In this document: positions 1-5,299 of the stretch, piece by piece
Numbering within the stretch: the first letter of the stretch is position 1
Layout of the letters: every line of letters begins with the position of its first letter
Origin: Clostridiales bacterium UBA1446
Lineage (GTDB): Bacteria; Bacillota; Clostridia; Oscillospirales; Oscillospiraceae
Direction of reading: 5' to 3'
DNA: 5,299 nt
Assembly (NCBI GenBank): GCA_002329245.1
Contig: DCTG01000001.1
Coordinates: forward strand, 4,092 to 9,390
The notes under the pieces: model-generated
Databases searched by the model: none
Seen by the model: the letters and a program-made list of their open reading frames with translations, nothing else
What the model was told of the DNA's origin: nothing
Position numbers and translations under genes: made by a program

Positions 1-524
1 TCGGCTGCGGCGGTGTCGGCATGGCCGCTCTGATGGCTGCAAAGATAGCCGGATGCAGCACGATTATCGGCGTGGACGTCGTTCCTTCCCGGCTCCGGAT
101 GGCGCTGGAAATCGGAGCAACCCATGTGATCAACGGCAAGGAAGCAGACGCCGTCGCGGAAGTGAAAAAAATCACGAACGGAGGAGCGGACTTCAGCATT
201 GAAAGCTCCGGCATACCGACTTTAACTCTGCAGGCGCTCGGCTCGCTTCGCCCGAACGGTCTTTGCGTACTGGTCAGCGTCACGGGACCGGCCGAAGTTC
301 CCGTTGCGCTGGAACCCCTGCTTATGAACAAAAGCGCTACGCTCGCCGGCCTCACCGAAGGCGGCTCCAACCCGCAGGTATTCATACCCAAGCTTGTCCA
401 GTATTTCAAGGAAGGAAGATTCCCGGTCGACAAGCTTGTAAAATTCTATGATTTTAAGGATATTGAGACGGCCTTTCATGATTCTCATACCGGTGTGACG
501 GTGAAGCCAATCCTGAAGTTTTAG
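1..524 (+). CDS. Zinc-type alcohol dehydrogenase (MDR family, aryl/benzyl-alcohol dehydrogenase-like), C-terminal half; 5' end cut by window
   Basis: This cytoplasmic oxidoreductase is predicted to interconvert an alcohol (probably aromatic or allylic) and its aldehyde using NAD. The frame is open from the first base and reads G-C-G-G-V-G at 3-20, the Rossmann dinucleotide-binding glycine motif, so the ATG at 21 is internal and not a start. About 24 residues downstream, the Asp at 75-77 (in GVDVVPSR) sits at the end of beta-strand 2. An acidic residue there favours NAD over NADP. The C-terminal half follows the family pattern: GADFSIESSG, then LTEGGSNPQVFIPKL, a GRFPVDKLVKFY segment, and a final VKPILKF before TAG at 522-524. 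About 173 residues are visible; the family is usually about 350-370 long, so the catalytic and structural zinc ligands lie upstream. The C-terminus looks natural. It converges with the large phage-type gene on the other strand. Substrate choice within the family is uncertain; the MDR family call is firm. Confidence 0.93.
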   Translation, partial: GCGGVGMAALMAAKIAGCSTIIGVDVVPSRLRMALEIGATHVINGKEADAVAEVKKITNGGADFSIESSGIPTLTLQALGSLRPNGLCVLVSVTGPAEVPVALEPLLMNKSATLAGLTEGGSNPQVFIPKLVQYFKEGRFPVDKLVKFYDFKDIETAFHDSHTGVTVKPILKF

Positions 525-726
525 GCTTTCATCCGACTTATCTGGTAGCGCGTGTATAAACAAAGCCCTGATAACGGACAGCAACCCGTTGCAGCTCTAA
601 GGTTTGTAGGAATAGCGTAAGTCTACGTAGTTGACATGCATATCACCATATGTAGTCATAAACCGCGTAGTGCAACCGTATTCTGTTGCACCAATGTTGC
701 AAAAATTATGTCAACCGAAAGAAATA
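525..726. other. Non-coding gap between dehydrogenase and phage-type gene; candidate element boundary
   Basis: No plausible gene is present in about 200 bases on either strand. No clear terminator follows the dehydrogenase stop directly: the only complementarity there is a 6-bp GGCTTT/AAAGCC pair with a long loop and no T-run. The stretch carries four copies of the hexamer GTTGCA/TGCAAC (588-593, 671-676, 685-690, 696-701). It also carries three YGTAGT hexamers (626-631, 651-656, 666-671) and the palindrome CTACGTAG (623-630). A TTGACA at 631-636 resembles a -35 box, but nothing at 16-18 bases spacing resembles a good -10, so no promoter is claimed. Its position between a metabolic gene and a phage-type gene makes it the natural place for an attachment-site junction. 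That is inference. Confidence 0.5.
670..691. repeat. 7-bp inverted repeat with 8-nt spacer (GTGCAAC / GTTGCAC)
   Basis: GTGCAAC (670-676) and GTTGCAC (685-691) are perfect inverted copies separated by eight bases. A further direct copy of the half-site GTTGCA follows at 696-701, 11 bases after the one at 685. A smaller relative, GCAAC-CC-GTTGC, lies at 581-592. Short inverted arms around a 6-8 base spacer are the geometry of tyrosine-recombinase core sites, but small operators and chance can give the same pattern. The repeat is seen directly; its function is not. Confidence 0.55.
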
Positions 727-756
727 GCCGCCGATGAGGTCTAACTCACCGGCGGC
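727..756 (-). terminator. Rho-independent terminator of the large gene, possibly bidirectional
   Basis: The arms 727-738 and 745-756 form a 12-bp stem with a 6-nt loop. Read as - strand RNA, every position pairs, including one G-U wobble; read as + strand RNA, that position is an A-C mismatch. The hairpin starts 10 bases past the TAA stop of the large gene and is followed on the - strand by a U-rich run (UAUUUCUUUC). The + strand side is also T-rich (757-780), overlapping the AAA/AAG codons of the large gene's lysine tail. It could therefore also stop readthrough from the dehydrogenase, which has no nearer terminator. The pairing asymmetry argues that the - strand gene is the main client. Confidence 0.85.
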
Positions 757-766
757 GTTTCTGTGT

Positions 767-3700
767 TTATTTTTTCTTTTTGGTTGGTTTGATGCCCTGT
801 TCCTTCAGCCAGTCGAGGAGGTCCTCTTTGGCCGCCTCCAGAACTTCTTCTCGGGCCGCTTCCAGCTTCTCCGCTTTCTTCTCGTCGGAGGCTTTTTTGT
901 ATCCCGGCTTGCTGATCGTCGCGGACATGATTCGCTCGTAGTTCTCGTTGTAGAACAGCCCGTACTGATCTCGCTGCTCCTCGGTGAGCACGTACTCCTT
1001 GCGGTCATTGACGGAGATTGTTGTCGGCTTGTAGGAACTCGGCTTAATGCCGTAATCCTCTGTGTAGTCCCTCAGCCGAATCAGCTCTTTCCGTAACGAG
1101 TCGCTGTAGCCCGCAAATTCCTGATACAGTTTCGGCTCTTCGATCTCTCCGGCCATCGTCCGGTTGTAGAAATCGACGGCCGCAGCTGCCGTTAGGGCGA
1201 TCTCTTGTTTCAAGTCGTCTTTTTCTTTACCTGCCGGTGCGTTGCGGACTTCGGCGTTTAGCTCTGTGATACGCTTGCCCAGGTCTGCGTTGAGCGCGGA
1301 TCGGAGTTTGTATACCGTGCTTTCCTGTATCTCCTCCTCCGGGGTCCCCCGCACGCGCATGTCCACGACCGCACGGTCCAGTTCATCGAGGATGTCGTAG
1401 TATTTGCTGACGATCTCGTTGCTGTATCGGTTGTCGGCGACGAACGGCTTTGTAACCGCTTCGACCATCGCGTTTGTGATCTCATCCGGTGTCACACTTC
1501 CATCCGCAAGACCCTGCGGGAATAGCTCCAAGATCATGCTCACGAAGTCGCCGCAGTAGTCATGGATGATATAATCGACCTGCATCGGGGAGAGTGTGAT
1601 ATCCTCGCTTATCATTTGGACGAGGTCGCTGACGCCTGCCTTGTCCAGGCCGCGGGCGATTCCCATGGCGAGCATGGACGTTTCGCTGTTGTATTGCTCT
1701 TCTGGGGAGGCGTTCTGGTATGCGTAGGGGATGATCGCGCGTCCGGCGAAGTCCTGATTGGTCGACAAGGCGATATACTGGTCCACACCAATCGCGTCAA
1801 ACGGTGATGGCGGGAGGAAGTTCGGGACAAACGACGTTTCCAGATAGTTCTCGAACGGGTCGGACCTGCCGCTCATTCCCTGAATAATTCTGCTGAAGGT
1901 CGTGCCCAGGATTGCGCCCCATTCACGGTTCTTAGGGATTTTCAGGAACGTATGGCTATTTCCTATAGGAATGCAGTAGTATGCGTCCTTTGTGCGGTCG
2001 CTGAGTTTCTCCCAATCGTCGCGCCGGTCCAAGGCAGATAGGATGGCCTGCAGCAGAGCTTCCATTACAACGGTTGTCAGCATGGCCCGGCCTGTGCGCA
2101 GGGCCGCATTTTTCGCGATTGCCTTAGCGTTTTTCTCTTCGCCGATAACCGAGCGGATGACCTTGTCAATGCCCTGTACGGCGGGGTTCCAGTACGGTAT
2201 CCACGCGTTGAGCAGCTTGCCGACCGTGCCCTTCCGGCTGAAGTCTACGGTGACTTCCGCTGCGTTCTTGATGCCCTGCAGCCGGTTCTCGTACGTGTCC
2301 CCGCCCGGCAGGCGGTGGATGGTGGCGAGATATTCGGCGAACCGGGTTTGCGCCTCGGCTAAAGTGTTGAAGCGCCCCAGTTTGTCTACTCCGCGCGAGA
2401 ATATATTTTTCCCGCGCGACATCGCTTCGGCGAAGCCGCGCTCGTTGTTGTAGAAGTTGCCGTTTGTCCCGCCGAGTGCCTGGAATCGTTTCCAGTGATC
2501 GGAGTTTTTCGCAATCTCGACCGCCGCCATAGCGTAGTATTTGGGGAACGCCAGACCGGAGATCGAGTTGATGACTGCTGTTGGGAAGTCGCGGGAGATG
2601 TTTCTGGAGGCGAAGAAGGGGTTTATGCCGGTAATCATGGTCTTTAACGGACTCGTGAGGAAGTTACCAACGTTGATAGCGCCGTTATAGATTTTCTCGC
2701 CGATGGACCCGGTCTTCGTACCAGTGATACTCATGAGCGCGTCGTACATTTCTTCGGAGATGAATGCGCTGATTCGCTCGCCGTTTATCCAGGCGTTGAC
2801 GCGATAGGCTCCGTCGTCCAGCTTCTCCAACGCGGCTTTCGTGCGCTTCTCCACATCGTCGCGCGATATTTCGGATTGCAGCTGGAATAGTTCCAGAGAG
2901 TTTTCCGCGCTCTCCCAGTCGAAGATCGCGAACTCTTCAAAGGCCCCGTCCTCGTCTAACATCGCCGTGTCGATGATATTCCGAAACAGTTCATTGTTCC
3001 GGTTCAGCCGGACGATCTTGCTAACCAGATCGGCGTACTGGTCCTCGATCGGTACGATCTCACTTGTTCCGCCGATGGCCCGCTTCACGGCCTGACCGAT
3101 GGACGCGCTGCCCCGGCCTACGAACGCGGCGACTCCGGGGCCGCCCTTCTCGACGCGGTAGGTGGGCACGTAGTTGGGGTATATGCTGCGCATCATCTCG
3201 TACTGCTCCAAGGATATCGACGTGCCGACCGCCCATTCGCGCATGAAAGCATCCCACCAGTCGTGGATTTCTTTGGCCTTACCCACGACCCAGGGATGCT
3301 CTTTTCTGTACTCCTCGACGACGGCGCGGCTGGTGTCCGCGGTAATCGGTTTTCCGTTCACGTCGGCGAAGACGGATTTGTCTTTGGCCTCCTGCGCGCG
3401 GCGTAGCAGCTCCACATAGCGCTGCGCAATCGGGTCGCCCTGAGCCACGAGTAATGCGAGCTGCTTCGGGCTGATGTCCCGGAACGCCGGCCACTTCTTC
3501 TCGAACTCTTCCACCGCAGCGCGTGCTTTGGCTACAAAGCTCATGCGGTCGATGTTGTGGAGATGGAGCATGTAGTCCTGGAGAATCTGCTGCCGCTCCC
3601 AGTCTACCTTGCGTTTCCCTCCGTAGCCTTGCCACATAACGACGGTATCTTCCAGGGATGCGCCGACGGTGTCGCCGGAGCGGTTCACGAGTCCTTTTTT

Positions 3701-5299
3701 GAAAATGGCTTCTATTGTGTTTCTGCTACCGCCGACAATGTTTATCAGTGTATCGGCGCGCAGATTGTCGGTTTGCAGCTGGCCGAACCGTTCGAGCGCA
3801 AGGGCTTGGGAGACGAACCACTTGTAAATCGAGCGCCCCTGCACGCGCAGCGCGGCCGCCCCCGCGCGGATTTTTTCCCGCAGCGTTTTATTCGGCTGAC
3901 CGGGGAGAGCTCGCAGGGTGTTGAACTCAGCATTATCCTTCGTCGCCGGGTGGGTATTTCTGTGACGACGCAGGGCCAGCTTTGCCTCTTTGGCCGATCG
4001 GCGCGCCAATGCGCGGGTTTCGCTGACGCGCTGCTGACCCTTCTTGCGTTCCGCCTCGACGCGGCTGCGCTGTTCGGCGACCTTCCTGCCTTCGTGCATC
4101 CGGGCCGCCAGGTCTGCCTCAGCCGTCCGGTAATCCTCTGCGCGCTTCGACCGGTTCAGCCGCATCCGGGCGTCTTCTTTGAGCCGGTTCTCCAGTTCCT
4201 TCATTCTCGCCTGGTCGCGGGTTTTCTGAGCTTCCACGGCGCGGATTTTTTCGAGACGGGCCTTCTCCAACTCCAGTGCGGCGCGCATATCGTCTTTGCG
4301 GCGCTGCACTTCTTTTGCGTGGAGGAAGACTTGGCGCTGCTTCCCCAGCGCGGATTGCCCGCGCTTCTTGGCCTGTTCAACCGCGGCAATCTTCTCGATC
4401 TTGTCGCTCCAGTGCTTCAGGTCGAGCTTTCTCTCCAGCTCTGCGGCGCGCCGTTCGGCCCGTGCCTTGGCCCGCTGCATCTGCTGCAAGTTTTGGATCG
4501 CCGCTTCCGCAGCGCCGAGGCCGTACTTCTCGTTGAACTGCCGCATGAACTCCGCGTACTCCTGGCTGTCTGCAAGGCTGAAGCGAATATCCGGGTTCGC
4601 GGTTGGGTTTTTGTTGTCCACGGACTTGATTTGCTCTGGGTAGAAGGCAACAATTTCACCGATTTGTCCTGTTTCGTCGGTGTATTCATCGAGGCTATAC
4701 CGGACGTCGCCCTCCTGCGCCCCGTACAGCGCTTCGATCTCGGGTCGGTAGGATTGGCTTATCGGGACCAGATTACGCAGCGTGACCTTGCCTGGCGCGC
4801 GTCCTGTGGCGAACTCTTCGCCGATCAGCTCCAGCGATTCGATCGGCTGCCGGTTGTACTTGCCGGCTTCAAGGAGGAACTCGACGGCGATTGCTACCCT
4901 CTTTACTCCGGCGTTTTTGAGCGCGGCCATTCGGTGCCGCCCCTCGTGCCCCCATACTTCACCCGGGAGCGCCGGGTCGTAGGTCAGGTGAATTACTTGT
5001 CTTTCCGCGGCTAACTGTTCTCGGTCGAGCGGCGCGCTCTCCGATTCGATACGCTGCGGATTTGTCGTCGTCAGCGAGAGAAACTCATCCGGCGTGATGA
5101 AGGCGGCGTAGGCTTGGGAATAATCGGGGGAGGACGCAGCGTAAGTGTCATAAAGCAGATTGATGCGCTCCGGCGTCCACCGCGCCGTTTCTCCGTCAGA
5201 GATATAGTCGTCGCCGAGGCTGTGCATGATGTGCGGGTCGGTCGGGCTGAAGAGGCCGGGGTTGTAGATTGACTTAATCTGCGTGTTTTTCAACACGAC
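767..5299 (-). CDS. Giant phage-type polyvalent protein (ParB-like module, coiled coil, LPD38-like region); N-terminus outside window
   Basis: One open frame of 1,510 visible codons ends at TAA (767-769). Residues below are numbered from the GTG at 5294-5296. That GTG is not a credible start: the frame stays open to the edge and the first residues (VVLKNTQIKS) continue a conserved module-end motif. Order: tail of an upstream module (1-27), ParB/sulfiredoxin-like module with GHEGRHR (about 62-140), second QIKS...NPDIRFSL motif (218-241), charged coiled coil (about 245-445), helical region with HNIDRM and YPNYVPTYR (about 487-760), LPD38-like region (about 862-1255), and a helical tail ending in KKKK. 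There are only two cysteines (1108, 1248), no signal peptide in view and no frameshift. Proteins of this architecture are known as polyvalent proteins of phages and conjugative elements, thought to travel with the DNA and act early in the new host. A virion-internal or ejected role is inferred. The class is well supported; the exact domain names rest on recall of motifs, not on a profile search. Confidence 0.85.
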   Translation of the reverse strand, partial: VVLKNTQIKSIYNPGLFSPTDPHIMHSLGDDYISDGETARWTPERINLLYDTYAASSPDYSQAYAAFITPDEFLSLTTTNPQRIESESAPLDREQLAAERQVIHLTYDPALPGEVWGHEGRHRMAALKNAGVKRVAIAVEFLLEAGKYNRQPIESLELIGEEFATGRAPGKVTLRNLVPISQSYRPEIEALYGAQEGDVRYSLDEYTDETGQIGEIVAFYPEQIKSVDNKNPTANPDIRFSLADSQEYAEFMRQFNEKYGLGAAEAAIQNLQQMQRAKARAERRAAELERKLDLKHWSDKIEKIAAVEQAKKRGQSALGKQRQVFLHAKEVQRRKDDMRAALELEKARLEKIRAVEAQKTRDQARMKELENRLKEDARMRLNRSKRAEDYRTAEADLAARMHEGRKVAEQRSRVEAERKKGQQRVSETRALARRSAKEAKLALRRHRNTHPATKDNAEFNTLRALPGQPNKTLREKIRAGAAALRVQGRSIYKWFVSQALALERFGQLQTDNLRADTLINIVGGSRNTIEAIFKKGLVNRSGDTVGASLEDTVVMWQGYGGKRKVDWERQQILQDYMLHLHNIDRMSFVAKARAAVEEFEKKWPAFRDISPKQLALLVAQGDPIAQRYVELLRRAQEAKDKSVFADVNGKPITADTSRAVVEEYRKEHPWVVGKAKEIHDWWDAFMREWAVGTSISLEQYEMMRSIYPNYVPTYRVEKGGPGVAAFVGRGSASIGQAVKRAIGGTSEIVPIEDQYADLVSKIVRLNRNNELFRNIIDTAMLDEDGAFEEFAIFDWESAENSLELFQLQSEISRDDVEKRTKAALEKLDDGAYRVNAWINGERISAFISEEMYDALMSITGTKTGSIGEKIYNGAINVGNFLTSPLKTMITGINPFFASRNISRDFPTAVINSISGLAFPKYYAMAAVEIAKNSDHWKRFQALGGTNGNFYNNERGFAEAMSRGKNIFSRGVDKLGRFNTLAEAQTRFAEYLATIHRLPGGDTYENRLQGIKNAAEVTVDFSRKGTVGKLLNAWIPYWNPAVQGIDKVIRSVIGEEKNAKAIAKNAALRTGRAMLTTVVMEALLQAILSALDRRDDWEKLSDRTKDAYYCIPIGNSHTFLKIPKNREWGAILGTTFSRIIQGMSGRSDPFENYLETSFVPNFLPPSPFDAIGVDQYIALSTNQDFAGRAIIPYAYQNASPEEQYNSETSMLAMGIARGLDKAGVSDLVQMISEDITLSPMQVDYIIHDYCGDFVSMILELFPQGLADGSVTPDEITNAMVEAVTKPFVADNRYSNEIVSKYYDILDELDRAVVDMRVRGTPEEEIQESTVYKLRSALNADLGKRITELNAEVRNAPAGKEKDDLKQEIALTAAAAVDFYNRTMAGEIEEPKLYQEFAGYSDSLRKELIRLRDYTEDYGIKPSSYKPTTISVNDRKEYVLTEEQRDQYGLFYNENYERIMSATISKPGYKKASDEKKAEKLEAAREEVLEAAKEDLLDWLKEQGIKPTKKKK
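770..1531 (-). other. C-terminal helical tail with lysine end
   Basis: Residues 1256-1509 are predicted mostly helical and charged. Near the end comes the pattern Y-x-x-ASDEKKAEKLEAAREEVLEAAKEDLLDWL, then KPTKKKK. The 'sp-x-Y-x-x-lsDeeKa...A-x-x-AK' style is what I recall from the ends of large phage virion proteins of Gram-positive anaerobes. No enzyme motif is seen. The lysine tail may contact DNA or simply be a flexible end. Confidence 0.5.
1532..2713 (-). other. LPD38-like conserved region (large polyvalent protein-associated)
   Basis: Residues about 862-1255 carry the block NFLTSPLKTMITGINPFFASRN, then VTVDFSRKGTVGKLLNAWIPYWNPAVQG (1015-1042). Next come a hydrophobic helix (1071-1089), a KIPKNREWGAI strand, the block AIIPYAYQNASPEEQYNSETS (1187-1207), and LSPMQVDYIIHDYCG (1235-1249). 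The 'DFSRKG...PYWNPAVQG' and 'SPMQVDYII' signatures match what I recall of LPD38, an alpha-helical domain of polyvalent phage proteins with no known enzymatic activity. The domain boundaries given are approximate. Confidence 0.7.
3017..3838 (-). other. Helical region with HNIDRM and YPNYVPTYR motifs
   Basis: Residues about 487-760 start at GRSIYKWFVSQALALERF and contain DYMLHLHNIDRMSF (575-587) and IYPNYVPTYR (705-714). I recall this motif order from large phage proteins, where it lies between a coiled coil and an LPD38-type region. It has no recognisable catalytic motif and is probably structural. The recall cannot be checked here. Confidence 0.55.
3962..4564 (-). other. Long charged coiled coil
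   Basis: Residues about 245-445 are almost entirely Ala, Arg, Lys, Glu, Gln and Leu, with repeated runs such as ERRAAELERKL and ARLEKIRAVEAQ. They lack glycine and proline over long stretches and are strongly basic towards the end. This predicts a long helix or coiled coil that separates the N-terminal modules from the C-terminal helical part. It could be a spacer, an oligomerisation region or a non-specific nucleic-acid contact. Confidence 0.85.
4574..4645 (-). other. Module-end motif, copy 2 (FYPEQIKS...NPDIRFSL)
   Basis: Residues 218-241 repeat the pattern of copy 1 about 210 residues later: QIKS, an Asn-rich spacer, then NPDIRFSL. A shorter relative, GDVRYSLDEY, occurs at residues 196-205. 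The motif marks the end of the effector-like N-terminal part and the start of the coiled coil. Confidence 0.7.
4877..5113 (-). other. ParB/sulfiredoxin-like module with GHEGRHR motif
   Basis: Residues about 62-140 begin with AYAAFITPDEFLSLTT, then a beta-type strand VIHLTYD, then GHEGRHRMAALKNAGV (motif GHEGRHR at 4931-4951) and a closing strand VAIAVEF. A strand, an 'xPxxFL' turn, and a G-x-x-R-H-R-x-x-A loop opening a helix are the hallmarks of the ParB/Srx superfamily. Its members include nucleotide-binding and nuclease forms, and versions occur in phage polyvalent proteins (ddrB-ParB). Whether this copy binds CTP, ATP or DNA, or cuts DNA, cannot be told from sequence. Confidence 0.6.
5228..5281 (-). 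other. Module-end motif, copy 1 (QIKS...FSPTDPHI)
   Basis: Residues 6-23 of the visible protein read QIKS, then an Asn/Gly stretch, then F-S-P-T-D-P-H-I, followed by MHSL. This matches the tail 'QIKSA-x-N-x-G-x-FDPxNPDI' that I recall closing effector-like modules in polyvalent proteins, often ADP-ribosyltransferase-like or related. It implies another complete module upstream of the window edge, whose type cannot be read here. Confidence 0.65.

Noticed and set aside
524..567. Possible dehydrogenase terminator (GGCTTT / AAAGCC)
   Set aside because: Only six base pairs with a loop of over 30 bases and no T-run after the second arm.
222..584. 120-residue frame on the - strand opposite the dehydrogenase
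   Set aside because: It is the shadow of a clearly recognisable enzyme; no ribosome binding site or domain pattern supports it.
631..660. Possible promoter (TTGACA at 631-636)
   Set aside because: No acceptable -10 box occurs 16-18 bases downstream, and no + strand gene follows it.
525..726. tRNA gene or CRISPR array at the boundary
   Set aside because: No cloverleaf pattern or regularly spaced long repeat is visible; the recurring units are only six bases long.
734..1096. 120-residue + strand frame rich in Phe, Leu and Val
   Set aside because: It is the complement of the lysine- and glutamate-rich C-terminal tail of the large gene. Its start lies inside the terminator hairpin.
3557..5014. 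485-residue open frame on the + strand opposite the large gene
   Set aside because: It lies antisense to the coiled coil and N-terminal modules and reflects their codon bias (GC-rich Ala/Arg/Glu codons leave few stops on the other strand). Its translation is low-complexity Leu/Phe/Arg-rich and shows no domain pattern.

Overview
The window holds two convergent genes and a short gap between them. The left edge (1-524, + strand) is the 3' half of a medium-chain, NAD-dependent, zinc-type alcohol dehydrogenase resembling the aryl/benzyl-alcohol dehydrogenases. It is an ordinary metabolic, chromosomal-looking gene. The remainder (767-5299, - strand) is one uninterrupted reading frame of 1,510 codons. 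It encodes the C-terminal part of a giant phage-type 'polyvalent' protein, and its true N-terminus lies beyond the right edge.

Layout. 1-524: dehydrogenase C-terminal half with an intact natural C-terminus. 525-726: non-coding gap with a cluster of GTTGCA/TGCAAC hexamers, including a 7-bp inverted repeat with an 8-nt spacer, and no recognisable gene. 727-756: strong hairpin terminator just past the stop of the large gene, with T-rich flanks on both sides, so it may serve both convergent genes. 767-5299: the large protein. Reading from its N-terminal side, it has (a) the tail of an upstream module ending in a QIKS...DP-I-type motif, (b) a ParB/sulfiredoxin-like module with a GHEGRHR motif, (c) a second PEQIKS...NPDIRFSL boundary motif, (d) about 200 residues of highly charged coiled coil, (e) a long helical region with HNIDRM and YPNYVPTYR motifs, (f) an LPD38-like conserved region, and (g) a helical, lysine-ended tail.

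Interpretation. Large proteins that combine small effector-like domains with LPD-type helical regions are known from tailed phages, prophages and some conjugative elements. They are thought to be packaged and delivered with the incoming DNA (polyvalent proteins; DarB/DdrB of phage P1 are precedents). The simplest reading is the edge of a prophage or phage-derived element next to a host dehydrogenase gene, with late genes transcribed towards the boundary. I see no integrase, and no second att copy is in view, so the prophage-edge reading is inference. The moderately high GC content, the style of the dehydrogenase and the NPDIRFSL-type linkers suggest an anaerobic, gut- or sediment-type bacterium, perhaps in the Clostridia or a neighbouring group. 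Taxonomy cannot be settled from this window.
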